Part shown: piece by piece, positions 1-7,720 of the stretch
Layout of the letters: each line of letters opens with the position of its first letter
Numbering within the stretch: the stretch's first letter is position 1
Assembly: GCF_000819805.1 (NCBI RefSeq)
Contig: NZ_CDCE01000037.1
Coordinates: 279,734-343,733 of the forward strand
Origin: Aeromonas diversa CDC 2478-85
GTDB taxonomy: Bacteria; Pseudomonadota; Gammaproteobacteria; Enterobacterales; Aeromonadaceae
Length of the DNA stretch: 64,000 bases
Direction of reading: 5' to 3'
Program-made: the position numbers and the translations under genes
Notes under the pieces: generated by a model
Databases searched by the model: none
The model's input: the letters and a program-made list of their open reading frames with translations, nothing else
Told to the model about the DNA's origin: nothing

Positions 1-1
1 C

Positions 2-1039
2 GAGGACGTCTTGGCTGCCCTCAAGGGCGGTAGCGATTTTGCCGAGCTGGCCAAGCGTGACTCTGCCGATACCTTCTCTGCCAAGAAGGGTGGCGAGCTG
101 GATTGGTTTGACAAGGGCGTGATGGATCCGGCGTTCGAGAAGGCCGCGTTCGAGCTTGCCAAGGTCGGTGATCTCTCCGCCGTGGTGAAGAGCCAGTTCG
201 GTTTCCACATCATCAAGCTGAGTGGGGTCGAGCCGGCCACCGTGCGTCCCTTCGAGCAGGTGCAGGTCGAGACCAAGGATCGTCTGCAGAAAGAGAAGGC
301 GCGTGAGCGTTACTTCGCCGAGCAGCAGAAGCTGGCCGATGCGAGCTTCGAGAATCCGGATTCACTGGACGCCGCCGCCAAGGCGGTGGGTCTGAAGGTG
401 ATCTCCAGCGACTACTTCACCCAGGGCAGTGCACCGGCTCCGCTCAACGATGGCAAGGTGCTCTCCGCGGCGTTCTCCGAAATGTTGCGTGAGGAAAACA
501 CCAACTCCGACGTCATCGAAATTGGTGATGGCAAGGCGCTGGTGCTGCACGTGATGGACCACAAGGTCAAGGCGCCCAAGCCGCTGGATGAGGTGCGCGA
601 TCAGGTGGTTGCTGCCATCAAGCACAGCAAGGCCAGTGAAGTGGCGCGCAGTAAGGGCCAGGAGCTGATGGCCAAGTTCAAGTCCGGTGCTGCCGGCGAG
701 AAGGACCTGGCTGCCCTCGGCCTCAAGCTTGAGAGCGAGAAGGGCGTCACCCGTTTTGCTCAGGGACTGGATCAGAGCCTGGTGGCCGAGATCTTCCGGA
801 TGCCGCATCCTGGCAAGGATCAACCTACGGTCGAGTTGATTGCCCAGAGCAATGGTGATCAGGTGATCGTCGCCCTGGATACCGTCCAGGTGCCCGAGAA
901 GGCGACCCAGATGGCCGAGCTCATCAAGGGTCAACTGGGGCAGGTGAAGGCACAGGCCGATTACAAGGCACTGATCAACAGCCTGCGTAAAGCCGCCAAG
1001 ATCGAATACTTTGATACTCAGGAAGCGGTCGTCGAATAA
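2..1039 (+). CDS. ppiD: Peptidyl-prolyl isomerase D, C-terminal part (5' end outside window)
   Basis: This is the C-terminal ~345 residues of a PpiD/SurA-type periplasmic folding factor, a membrane-anchored chaperone near the Sec translocon. The reading frame is open from the first bases, so the start, the membrane anchor and the SurA-like N-terminal part lie upstream of the window. The visible protein opens inside a parvulin domain (GGELDWFDKG, then QFGFHIIKL near residue 65) and continues into the long hydrophilic C-terminal region that PpiD carries after its isomerase domain. Parvulin activity of PpiD proteins is weak or absent in E. coli, so a chaperone role is likelier than catalysis. 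A strong terminator follows 15 bp after the stop. Identification is firm; only the partial state limits it. Confidence 0.9.
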   Translation, partial: EDVLAALKGGSDFAELAKRDSADTFSAKKGGELDWFDKGVMDPAFEKAAFELAKVGDLSAVVKSQFGFHIIKLSGVEPATVRPFEQVQVETKDRLQKEKARERYFAEQQKLADASFENPDSLDAAAKAVGLKVISSDYFTQGSAPAPLNDGKVLSAAFSEMLREENTNSDVIEIGDGKALVLHVMDHKVKAPKPLDEVRDQVVAAIKHSKASEVARSKGQELMAKFKSGAAGEKDLAALGLKLESEKGVTRFAQGLDQSLVAEIFRMPHPGKDQPTVELIAQSNGDQVIVALDTVQVPEKATQMAELIKGQLGQVKAQADYKALINSLRKAAKIEYFDTQEAVVE

Positions 1040-1054
1040 GGCTCGCTTCAGACA

Positions 1055-1084
1055 AAAAACCCGCCACATGTGGCGGGTTTTTTT
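1055..1084 (+). terminator. Rho-independent terminator of ppiD
   Basis: A GC-rich stem (cccgccaca / tgtggcggg) is flanked by an A-run and followed by seven Ts, directly after the ppiD stop codon. Confidence 0.85.
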
Positions 1085-1134
1085 ATGAGCTGGCTGAGCC
1101 GGTGGGCCCTCGCCGTCGTCAGGGGGAGTTGAAG

Positions 1135-1167
1135 CCCTCAGGCAAGGCCGTTCGCCTTGCCTGAGGG
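1135..1167 (-). terminator. Stem-loop behind the 44-codon gene
   Basis: The arms ccctcaggcaagg / ccttgcctgaggg form a 13-bp perfect stem with a 7-nt loop, starting 3 bp after the small gene's stop on the minus strand. There is no T-run, so it may protect the 3' end rather than terminate efficiently. Confidence 0.5.
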
Positions 1168-1170
1168 AGG

Positions 1171-1305
1171 TCACGCCTCGTCGTCGGCGCTGCGCTGCTC
1201 ATGCTCGGCAACACGCTGATCCCAACGCTCTCTGGCCTTGGCCTGGGCACGTTGTTCGAACTCCTGGCGCATCTGCACCACCTCTTCATGAATCGACTCT
1301 TCCAT
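1171..1305 (-). CDS. Small acidic coiled-coil-like protein, 44 aa, unknown function
   Basis: I do not recognise this gene. An ATG follows an AAGGAG Shine-Dalgarno at ordinary spacing and opens 44 codons ending in TGA. The product begins MEESIHEEVVQM and is very rich in Glu, Gln, Arg and Ala with no hydrophobic segment, so it is probably one amphipathic helix in the cytosol. It lies alone on the minus strand between oppA and ppiD. A 13-bp perfect inverted repeat follows its stop, without a U-run. The ribosome-binding site and helical composition favour a real gene over chance. Confidence 0.65.
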   Translation of the reverse strand: MEESIHEEVVQMRQEFEQRAQAKARERWDQRVAEHEQRSADDEA

Positions 1306-1400
1306 AAGAGGACTCCTTTGCTGGGTGAATGGAGCCCAAACCGTACCATCGTTTTATGAACGTAAAGTGAATAAAAAATGGGTTGGACTCATACGGTTAA

Positions 1401-1431
1401 GAAAAAAGGGGAAGCGTTGCGCTTCCCCTCC
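1401..1431 (-). terminator. Rho-independent terminator of oppA
   Basis: On the minus strand, just after the oppA stop, the stem aggggaagcg / cgcttcccc closes on a short loop and is followed by six Ts. Confidence 0.85.
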
Positions 1432-1435
1432 TCAC

Positions 1436-3052
1436 TCACTGCGCCGTGAGGTAGATCTCGCGGCTGTAGACCACGTCCTGCGGGTTCTGATAGGGGTAGC
1501 CCTTGACGAAGGGTTTGAGCAGGCGAGACTTCACCGAGAAGTAGATAGGGGCGATGGGCGCCTCCTTGTCCATCACGGCCTCGGCCTGTTGGTAGAGGCG
1601 GGTACGCTCGGCGGCATCCATGGAGTCGTGCGCCTTGGCCAGCAGGGCATCATACTCTGCGTTCTTCCATTGACCGCTGTTGGCGCTGCTGGAGCTGGTC
1701 ATGATGTCGAGGAAGGTGGAGGCGTCGTTGTAGTCGCCATTCCAGCCGTAGCGGCTGACGTTGAAGTCACCCTCGTTGAGGGTGGAGACCATGGTCTTCC
1801 ACTCCATGTTGTTGAGCACGGCATTGACGCCGAGATTCTGCTTCCACATGGAGGATACCGCCAGGGCGATGCGCTTGTGCCCCTCGTTGGTGTTGTAGAG
1901 GATGTCGACGCTCAGCGGCTTACCCGGACCGTAGCCGGCCTCGGTCAGCAGTGCCTTGGCCTTGGCGATACGCTCTGCCTTGGTCATCAGCTGGCTTTCG
2001 GGTTTCTTGAGCTCGAAGCCATCGACGATGGGGGGAGTGAAGCTGTAGGCGGCGATCTGGCCCTGGCCCAGGATCTTGTCGGTGATCACCTCACGGTCGA
2101 TGGCCAGCGACAGCGCGCGGCGCACCCGCACATCGTCGAAGGGTTTGCGCTTGGTGTTGAAGACGTAGTAGTAGCTGGCGAGGATGGGCACATTGACCAG
2201 CTCGTTGGGGCTCTCCTGCCTGATCTTGCGATACTGCTCGAGGGGGTAGGTGGTGTAGTGCACCTCGCCGGAGCGATAGCGGTTGAAGCCGGCCGTCTCG
2301 GAGGCGATCTCCAGGTAGATCACCTTGTTGATGACGGTCTTGGCGTCATTCCAGTAGGTGGGATTGCGCTCGGCGATGAGGCGCTCGTTGGGAGTCCACT
2401 CCTTGAGCACATAGGCGCCGTTGGAGACGATGTTGCTCGGCTTGACCCACTCCTGTCCGAATTTCTCTATGGTGGCCCTGTGGGCCGGGAAGGTGGTGTA
2501 GTGGGCCAGGGTCTTGAGGAAGAAAGAGGTGGGGCTCTTGAGAGTCACCTGCAGGGTGTGATCATCGAGCGCCTTGACCCCAAGATCCGAGAGCGGTCGT
2601 TTACCTTGCAGCACATCACCGGCGTTTTTAAGCCCCATCAGCTCGATAAACCAGGAGTATTGGGACGCGGTCTTGGGATCGGCGGCGCGCTGCCAGCCAT
2701 AGACATAGTCGCCGGCGGTGACCGGATCCCCGTTGGACCACTTGGCCTCGGGTCTGAGCTTGAAGGTGTACACGGTGCCGCTCTGATCGACCTCGTAGCT
2801 CACTGCACCGGCCGGCACCAGCTTGCCTTCACCATCAAGGCTGAAGAGGCCTTCGAAGAGATCGTTGACCACCTCGCTACCGGCGCTTTCCTCGACCAGT
2901 TGAGGATCGATTGAGGCTGGCTCTGTGTTGATGTTGCGAACGAACACCTGCTGGTCGGTGGGGAGCAGCTGGGTGCCGGGTGGCACATCTGCTGCGAAGG
3001 TGGGGAGGGAGAACAGCGCAGCCAGCGAGGCCGCGATCAGGGTCTTCTTCAT
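1436..3052 (-). CDS. oppA: Periplasmic oligopeptide-binding protein OppA
   Basis: This is the substrate-binding protein of an oligopeptide ABC importer (SBP family 5), 538 aa against 543 in E. coli. A Sec signal peptide (MKKTLIAASLAALFSLPTFA, cut before ADVPPG) is followed by the family opening around NINTEPASIDPQ and later YFSVKSRLLKPFVKGYPYQNP. I place the start at the internal ATG at 3052, which has an AAGGAT site nine bases upstream; the frame extends 11 codons further but that stretch is not signal-like. The permease and ATPase genes (oppBCDF) do not follow on this strand: the gene ends in its own terminator. It is therefore either an orphan binding protein or served by a transporter encoded elsewhere. 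Confidence 0.93.
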   Translation of the reverse strand: MKKTLIAASLAALFSLPTFAADVPPGTQLLPTDQQVFVRNINTEPASIDPQLVEESAGSEVVNDLFEGLFSLDGEGKLVPAGAVSYEVDQSGTVYTFKLRPEAKWSNGDPVTAGDYVYGWQRAADPKTASQYSWFIELMGLKNAGDVLQGKRPLSDLGVKALDDHTLQVTLKSPTSFFLKTLAHYTTFPAHRATIEKFGQEWVKPSNIVSNGAYVLKEWTPNERLIAERNPTYWNDAKTVINKVIYLEIASETAGFNRYRSGEVHYTTYPLEQYRKIRQESPNELVNVPILASYYYVFNTKRKPFDDVRVRRALSLAIDREVITDKILGQGQIAAYSFTPPIVDGFELKKPESQLMTKAERIAKAKALLTEAGYGPGKPLSVDILYNTNEGHKRIALAVSSMWKQNLGVNAVLNNMEWKTMVSTLNEGDFNVSRYGWNGDYNDASTFLDIMTSSSSANSGQWKNAEYDALLAKAHDSMDAAERTRLYQQAEAVMDKEAPIAPIYFSVKSRLLKPFVKGYPYQNPQDVVYSREIYLTAQ

Positions 3053-3121
3053 GAAAATATCCTTGTTATGTTTGCTTCCGAGCAACCGGCAGTGTGCGTG
3101 AAGCCGTGCGCCGAGACAAGG

Positions 3122-3162
3122 CGGTGAGATAAACTCGCAGTAAAAATAAAGTCATCTCACCG
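3122..3162. promoter_or_regulatory. Inverted repeat upstream of oppA
   Basis: Perfect 9-bp arms (cggtgagat at 3122-3130 and atctcaccg at 3154-3162) are separated by 23 bp of AT-rich DNA, about 70 bp upstream of the oppA start. This fits a bipartite regulator site, or a stem in the 5' leader. No specific factor is recognised. The 321-bp gap between oppA and fbp otherwise holds divergent promoters I could not place confidently. Confidence 0.4.
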
Positions 3163-3329
3163 AACCGGATCGCCCCGGTCAATGCGTGCAATGTGACGGT
3201 AGCAGGGCGGTACTATGGGAGGCGGGAGGGGGGATTCAGGCGAGTTAATTCGCTGCAAAAAGCAAAAAAAGGCGTTACATTCGGTTACACAGCGCTGTCA
3301 CCCAAGAACAGCGATTTTTTTGCGCTCAC

Positions 3330-3345
3330 TTGCAAACGTTTTCAA
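3330..3345. promoter_or_regulatory. LacI/GalR-family operator (PurR- or Cra-like) before fbp
   Basis: The 16-mer ttgcaaacgttttcaa is nearly palindromic about the central CG, as LacI-family sites are. Its core gcaaacgttttc equals the PurR consensus core and also resembles a Cra site. It lies 28 bp upstream of the fbp start, where binding would overlap the promoter or early transcript. Confidence 0.5.
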
Positions 3346-3373
3346 CGCCAACGGTTCACGTTAAGGACATACG

Positions 3374-4402
3374 ATGAAAAACATGGTCACACTCGGTGAA
3401 TTTATCGTCAAGAAGCAAGCCGAGTATCCCAGCGCCACCGGTGAGCTCAGCTCCTTGCTCAGCTCTATCCGACTCGCGGCCAAGGTGGTCAACCGGGAGA
3501 TCAACAAGGCGGGACTGGCCGATATCATCGGCTCGGTCGGAGCCGAAAACGTGCAGGGAGAGGTGCAACAGAAGCTCGATGTCTATGCCAACGAGCGCTT
3601 CAAGGCGGCCCTCGAGGCCCGCGGAGAGGTGTGTGGCATGGCCTCGGAAGAGGAAGAAGACTTTGTCGCCTTCGACTCGGCGCTGGCCAAGAACTCCAAG
3701 TATGTGGTGCTGATCGATCCGCTCGACGGCTCTTCCAACATCGATGTCAATGTCTCGGTCGGTACCATCTTCTCCATCTATCGCAGGGTCAGCCCGGCCG
3801 GCTCCCCCGTGGTGCTGGAGGACTTCCTGCAGCCGGGCCATCGCCAGGTGGCGGCCGGCTACGTGGTCTATGGCTCCTCGACCATGCTGGTCTACAGCAC
3901 CGGCTACGGGGTGAACGGCTTCACCTATGACCCCTCCATCGGCTGCTTCTGCCTCTCTCACGAGAATCTGCGTATTCCCCAGGAGGGCAAGATCTACTCC
4001 ATCAACGAGGGCAACTACATCAAGTTCCCGGACGGGGTGAAGAAGTACCTGAAATATTGTCAGGAGCTCGACGAGGCGACCCAGCGCCCCTATACCGCCC
4101 GTTACATCGGCTCCCTGGTGTCGGATTTTCACCGCAACCTGCTCAAGGGCGGCATCTATATCTATCCGTCCGGCACCAATGCTCCCAAGGGCAAGCTGCG
4201 CCTGCTTTATGAGTGCAATCCCCTGGCGTTCCTGATTGAGCAGGCTGGTGGCAAGGCCTCCGATGGCTTCCGCCGTATCCTCGACATCGAACCCACCGCC
4301 CTGCACCAGCGTACCCCTTACTTTATCGGCTCCACCAAGATGGTAGAGCGGGCGGAGGCCTTTATGCGGGAGTTCTCTTCCCACGAGGCGCCGACCGAGT
4401 AA
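3374..4402 (+). CDS. fbp: Fructose-1,6-bisphosphatase, class I
   Basis: This gluconeogenic enzyme hydrolyses fructose 1,6-bisphosphate to fructose 6-phosphate in the cytosol. It has 342 aa, close to the E. coli 332. The inositol-phosphatase-fold metal-binding motif [13 protein letters not shown] is present near residue 115, preceded by the acidic run [11 protein letters not shown] 3374 is chosen because of the AAGGA site before it. The gene stands alone and ends in a weak stem-loop. A LacI-type operator 28 bp upstream suggests control by Cra or PurR, fitting its opposition to pfkA at 17-18 kb. Confidence 0.96.
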   Translation: MKNMVTLGEFIVKKQAEYPSATGELSSLLSSIRLAAKVVNREINKAGLADIIGSVGAENVQGEVQQKLDVYANERFKAALEARGEVCGMASEEEEDFVAFDSALAKNSKYVVLIDPLDGSSNIDVNVSVGTIFSIYRRVSPAGSPVVLEDFLQPGHRQVAAGYVVYGSSTMLVYSTGYGVNGFTYDPSIGCFCLSHENLRIPQEGKIYSINEGNYIKFPDGVKKYLKYCQELDEATQRPYTARYIGSLVSDFHRNLLKGGIYIYPSGTNAPKGKLRLLYECNPLAFLIEQAGGKASDGFRRILDIEPTALHQRTPYFIGSTKMVERAEAFMREFSSHEAPTE

Positions 4403-4409
4403 GGCATTC

Positions 4410-4429
4410 ACAGGGGCTTAGGCCCCTGT
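4410..4429 (+). terminator. Weak stem-loop after fbp
   Basis: An 8-bp stem (acaggggc / gcccctgt) with a 4-nt loop lies 8 bp after the fbp stop, without a clear U-run. Confidence 0.4.
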
Positions 4430-4463
4430 TGACTTGGTGAGTGAGGCAACACAAGGAGCCCCC

Positions 4464-4961
4464 ATGCCGCTGGCCGTGACCCGTGATGGGTTGTTGGCTG
4501 ACTTTGACAAGGCCAGTATCCGGCTGTCGGGGTTGGTCGATGGGATCTCTGCTCCCCGGGCTCGCCTCGGCCCACTCGGGGAGAGCCCATGCGATCGGCT
4601 CTCTTATTTGCTGGGATGGGGGGCCTTGCTGCTCTCCTGGGAGGCGACCGAGTGTGCCGGTGGCGTGGCCGTGATGCCGGCTCCGGGTTTTCGGTGGAAT
4701 GAGCTGGGGCGGCTCAATCGGTCGTTTTATGAGGGCCGGGCGGCCGCAGATTATGTCGAGCTCAGAGGCCAATGGAAGGCGCAGGTTGCCACCCTTCGCG
4801 GCTGGATCCTGGAGAGCAGCGAAGAGGTCTTGTTTATGCGCCACCAGAGGGTGTGGTGCGGTGACAAGTGGCCGCTGGCCAAGTGGTTGCAAGTCAATAC
4901 AATCGCCCCATATCGGCGCATCGCCACCGAGCTGGGGCGATGGACCAAAGAGTGGGGGTGA
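4464..4961 (+). CDS. ClbS/DfsB family four-helix-bundle protein (DUF1706)
   Basis: The 165-aa product resembles the ClbS/DfsB family: it starts with a helix around DGLLADFDKASIRLSGL, then has CDRLSYLLGWG followed by aromatic and basic positions, and ends in the tryptophan-rich LGRWTKEW. ClbS in colibactin producers is a self-resistance hydrolase; most family members are uncharacterised and no biosynthetic cluster is nearby, so substrate and role are unknown. I choose ATG 4464 for its AAGGAG site over the upstream in-frame TTG at 4434. It lies between fbp and a terminator shared with the opposing permease. Confidence 0.75.
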   Translation: MPLAVTRDGLLADFDKASIRLSGLVDGISAPRARLGPLGESPCDRLSYLLGWGALLLSWEATECAGGVAVMPAPGFRWNELGRLNRSFYEGRAAADYVELRGQWKAQVATLRGWILESSEEVLFMRHQRVWCGDKWPLAKWLQVNTIAPYRRIATELGRWTKEWG

Positions 4962-4996
4962 TAAAAAAAGAAGGCCGCATCTGCGGCCTTTTTCTA
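4962..4996. terminator. Bidirectional terminator between the ClbS-like gene and tyrP
   Basis: The stem ggccgca / tgcggcc is flanked by a run of A on one side and T on the other, so it can terminate both convergent genes. Confidence 0.8.
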
Positions 4997-5001
4997 TCCG
5001 A

Positions 5002-6195
5002 TCACAAGGTGGGGAGCAGGCCCGCCGAGACGCCTATCTGCACCACGACGATAAGACTCCCCAGGGTGGCGGCGCCGGCCAAGGCCAAGGTGCCGCCGGG
5101 GGCGCGGTAACTCCCCTGCTCGGGCACCTTGCGCGCCTGCCACACCAGCGCCACCGGCAGCAGCACGGCGAGCACGGCCAGCGCGATGGCGGCGTAGCCC
5201 AGAGCCATGATGAAGCCCTGCGGGAAGTAGAGGGCAAACAGCAGGGGCGGCACGAAGGTGATGAGGCCGGTCTGGGCCCGACCCACGGCACTCTCCTTGC
5301 GATCCAGCGCCTTGGCCATGAAATCGAACAGACCGAGAGTCACCCCGAGGAAGGAAGTGGCGAGCGCCAGATCCGCAAACAGGTGCATGGCCTGGCTGAA
5401 GGCGCCCCAGTCGATCACCTGGCCGACGCTGGCGAGCAGGCCATCCAGGGCGCCGCCGCTGGCGAGCAGGCTCTGCTGGCCGAGCAGACCGAGGATGGCC
5501 ACCTGCCACAGCACGTAGAGGATGAGCGGCAGGGCCGAGCCCCATACAAACACCCGGCGCAGCTGGCGCGGATCGCGACCGAGATAGAGCATCACGCTCG
5601 GAATGGAGCCGTGGAACCCGAACGAGGTGAAGATGACCGGCAGGCCCGCCAGCAGGAGTCCCTGCTCGAGCGGCATGGCCAACAGGTGCTGCCCCTCGGT
5701 GCGCGGCAGCAGCATGGCCAGCACCGCCACCATGATCACCAGCTTGGTGGCGAACATCAGGCGATTGATGTAATCGACCGAGCGGGTGCCGACGCAGACC
5801 AGGCCGCCAAAGAGCAGGGTGAAGATCCAGGCCGCGCGCTCCTGGCTTAAGGCGAAACCCTCATCCTGTACTGCCTGGGCGAGCAGGCTGCTGCCGCCGC
5901 TGATGTAGGCCGCGGCCAGTGAGTAAAACAGCATTAGCATGCAGAAGGCGGCGATGCGCTTGCCCCAGGGGCCGAGCAGATGATCCGCCAGCTGATGCAA
6001 ATGGGTGTGGCCCGTGGTGAGGCTTGCCTCGACCTGCAGCATGGCGGTGTAGGCCATCAGGGCCCACAGGATCACCATGAGCAGCAAGGTGGCAGGGCCG
6101 CCGAGGGAAGAGGCCGCCAGCGGCAGAGCCAGCATGCCGGCGCCTATGGTGGTGCCGGCGATGAGCAGGGTACAACCGAGTGTTCTGGATCGCAT
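5002..6195 (-). CDS. tyrP: Aromatic amino acid (tyrosine-type) permease
   Basis: This inner-membrane proton symporter of the HAAAP (Mtr/TyrP) family has 397 aa against 403 in TyrP. It opens with the family signature TLLIAGTTIGAGMLALP and shows about eleven hydrophobic helices. TSFGFHGSIPS near residue 205 is another hallmark. I use the ATG at 6195; the frame extends upstream but that part is not membrane-like. A TyrR-like site lies 12 bp upstream and a stable hairpin further up the leader. Tyrosine is the likeliest substrate by resemblance, but Mtr-type tryptophan transport cannot be excluded. Confidence 0.85.
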   Translation of the reverse strand: MRSRTLGCTLLIAGTTIGAGMLALPLAASSLGGPATLLLMVILWALMAYTAMLQVEASLTTGHTHLHQLADHLLGPWGKRIAAFCMLMLFYSLAAAYISGGSSLLAQAVQDEGFALSQERAAWIFTLLFGGLVCVGTRSVDYINRLMFATKLVIMVAVLAMLLPRTEGQHLLAMPLEQGLLLAGLPVIFTSFGFHGSIPSVMLYLGRDPRQLRRVFVWGSALPLILYVLWQVAILGLLGQQSLLASGGALDGLLASVGQVIDWGAFSQAMHLFADLALATSFLGVTLGLFDFMAKALDRKESAVGRAQTGLITFVPPLLFALYFPQGFIMALGYAAIALAVLAVLLPVALVWQARKVPEQGSYRAPGGTLALAGAATLGSLIVVVQIGVSAGLLPTL

Positions 6196-6206
6196 GAATT
6201 CGTTTC

Positions 6207-6224
6207 CGTAAATATTTTTATACA
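6207..6224. promoter_or_regulatory. Candidate TyrR box before tyrP
   Basis: Read on the minus strand, tgtataaaaatatttacg matches the TyrR consensus TGTAAA-N6-TTTACA at 10 of 12 positions. It lies 12-29 bp before the start codon, close for an operator but compatible with repression. Confidence 0.45.
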
Positions 6225-6249
6225 CAAAAATAGGGATGGAATGGATGCC

Positions 6250-6272
6250 GCCACCAGCCTCAGGCTGGTGGC
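6250..6272 (-). promoter_or_regulatory. Leader hairpin upstream of tyrP
   Basis: Perfect 10-bp arms (gccaccagcc / ggctggtggc) surround a 3-nt loop about 55 bp upstream of the permease start. There is no U-run, so it is a leader structure or binding site rather than a terminator. Confidence 0.45.
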
Positions 6273-6441
6273 TAGAGATATCGGTTGTCGAGAAGAAGCG
6301 ACATAGCATAACCCGCTGTAAGAGAGGGTTGCCACTGTAAACAAGGGAGAGGGGCCCTGGCAAGCAAAAAGGGACTGTTCGTCCACTTTTGTGGCCAGGG
6401 TGTGGAAAGAAAAGATGACGCCGGTGCGGCCGGCGTCCGGA

Positions 6442-7422
6442 TCAGCGCCGGTGCAGGCTGCGACCGATGGCGTGCACGCCGCAAGGGTAGTGGCCTCCGA
6501 TGGAGGCGATGGCCAGCTGCAACGCCTTGGCGGCGATCTCGTCGTGGCGTTGGGGCAGGGAGTGGATGGCACAGGGTAAGAAATCGAGCAGGCGATCGTC
6601 GCCGAAGGTGGCCATGGCGAGGCTGCTCATCTCGACCTCCTGCTCCAGCAGGTAGTCGAGCACCCCCTCCATCAGTATGTAGGAGGTGGTAATGAGGGCC
6701 GCCGGCAGGGCGCCGCGCTGCTCGTGCAGCTGCTTGATCAGGCGATAGCCCTCGCGCCGATCGAAGTGGGCGCCGGCACACTCCCAGACTTGGGCACCAT
6801 GCCCCTCGAGCGCCTGCACGAAGCCCTCGCGGCGCTCCTCGCTGATGGTGAGCCCCGGCATGGCGGTAATGAGGGCGATGCTCGGCAGGGTTGGGGAAAG
6901 CAGGGAGCGGGTCAGCTCCTCGCATGCCTTGCGGTTCTCGCTGGCCACCGACACGAAATGAGCCGGGTCGAGCACCCGATCGATGGCGATGATGCGGGCT
7001 CCCTCGCGCTGGCGCTCGCGATACCAGGGGTCGTCCGGCGGCAGGCAGCTGGCCACCAGCAGGGCGTCCACATGGCGCGCCAGCAGCATCTGGGCCAGCT
7101 CACGTTCGGTCTGTGGCTCGTCTTCCGAGCAGACGATGAGCAGCTGATACCCCTCGGCACGGGCCCCTTGCTCGAGACGCTTGGCCAGTTTGGCGTAGCT
7201 GGCATTCTCCAGATCCGGCAGGATGAAGCCGAGGGTCTTGGTCTGCCCGCCGCGCAGGGAGGCGGCCCGGCTGTCGGGCTGGTAGTGGTGGGCCTGCACC
7301 ACGGCCATCACCTTGTCGCGGGTAGCCTGGCTGATGCGGTACTGCTCGGCCTTGCCGTTGATCACATAGCTGGCCGTGGTGCGGGATACCCCCGCCAGTG
7401 CGGCAATCTCTTCGAGCTTCAT
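6442..7422 (-). CDS. cra: Catabolite repressor/activator Cra (FruR)
   Basis: This is a LacI-family regulator of 326 aa (E. coli 334). The N-terminal helix-turn-helix MKLEEIAALAGVSRTTASYV is almost identical to E. coli Cra and is followed by a sugar-phosphate-binding periplasmic-binding-protein fold containing GFILPDLENASYAKLA and ATFGDDRLLDFLPC. The start at 7422 has a GAGGAG site five bases upstream; seven codons of open frame before it are left out. Cra is displaced from DNA by fructose 1-phosphate, the product of the PTS encoded next door. The gene is divergent from fruBKA, and three Cra-type operators lie in the shared gap, so it probably represses the operon and perhaps itself. Confidence 0.94.
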   Translation of the reverse strand: MKLEEIAALAGVSRTTASYVINGKAEQYRISQATRDKVMAVVQAHHYQPDSRAASLRGGQTKTLGFILPDLENASYAKLAKRLEQGARAEGYQLLIVCSEDEPQTERELAQMLLARHVDALLVASCLPPDDPWYRERQREGARIIAIDRVLDPAHFVSVASENRKACEELTRSLLSPTLPSIALITAMPGLTISEERREGFVQALEGHGAQVWECAGAHFDRREGYRLIKQLHEQRGALPAALITTSYILMEGVLDYLLEQEVEMSSLAMATFGDDRLLDFLPCAIHSLPQRHDEIAAKALQLAIASIGGHYPCGVHAIGRSLHRR

Positions 7423-7511
7423 TGTCTCCTCACTCGGCTCCACGTCCCCGTAAATTTGTGCGCCCGATCATACCATTGGAATGTTGCCGCTGGCGTGGGC
7501 TTGATCAAATC

Positions 7512-7527
7512 GCTGAAACGATTCAGT
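7512..7527. promoter_or_regulatory. Cra operator 1 (cra-fruB gap)
   Basis: gctgaaacgattcagt matches the Cra/FruR palindrome around TGAAACGATTCA. It is the copy nearest to cra. Confidence 0.8.
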
Positions 7528-7537
7528 CTTGAGTGTA

Positions 7538-7553
7538 AGTGAAACGATTCAGC
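7538..7553. promoter_or_regulatory. Cra operator 2 (cra-fruB gap)
   Basis: agtgaaacgattcagc repeats the TGAAACGATTCA core of operator 1, 27 bp further on. Confidence 0.8.
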
Positions 7554-7640
7554 TTGTCAGCGTTCAGTATCAGAATCGATGGTGACGCCAGAAGACGAAG
7601 GGCAGGGGCGATGATATGAGTCCCTCTGCTGACGCAGAAA

Positions 7641-7656
7641 GCTGAAACGTTCCAGC
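7641..7656. promoter_or_regulatory. Cra operator 3 (upstream of fruB)
   Basis: gctgaaacgttccagc is a near-perfect palindrome of the Cra type, 65 bp upstream of the fruB start, well placed to cover the fru promoter. Confidence 0.8.
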
Positions 7657-7720
7657 CGCTCTTGCCTGGTGATCTACACTTGGGCGGGCACAACCAGATT
7701 GATGATGACGGAGAGTATCT

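Noticed and set aside
1325..2914. A 529-codon plus-strand frame over oppA
   Set aside because: Antisense to OppA, which has a signal peptide and full family pattern.
3193..3399. A 68-codon ORF in the oppA-fbp gap
   Set aside because: It overlaps the fbp start in another frame, lacks a ribosome-binding site and covers the operator region.
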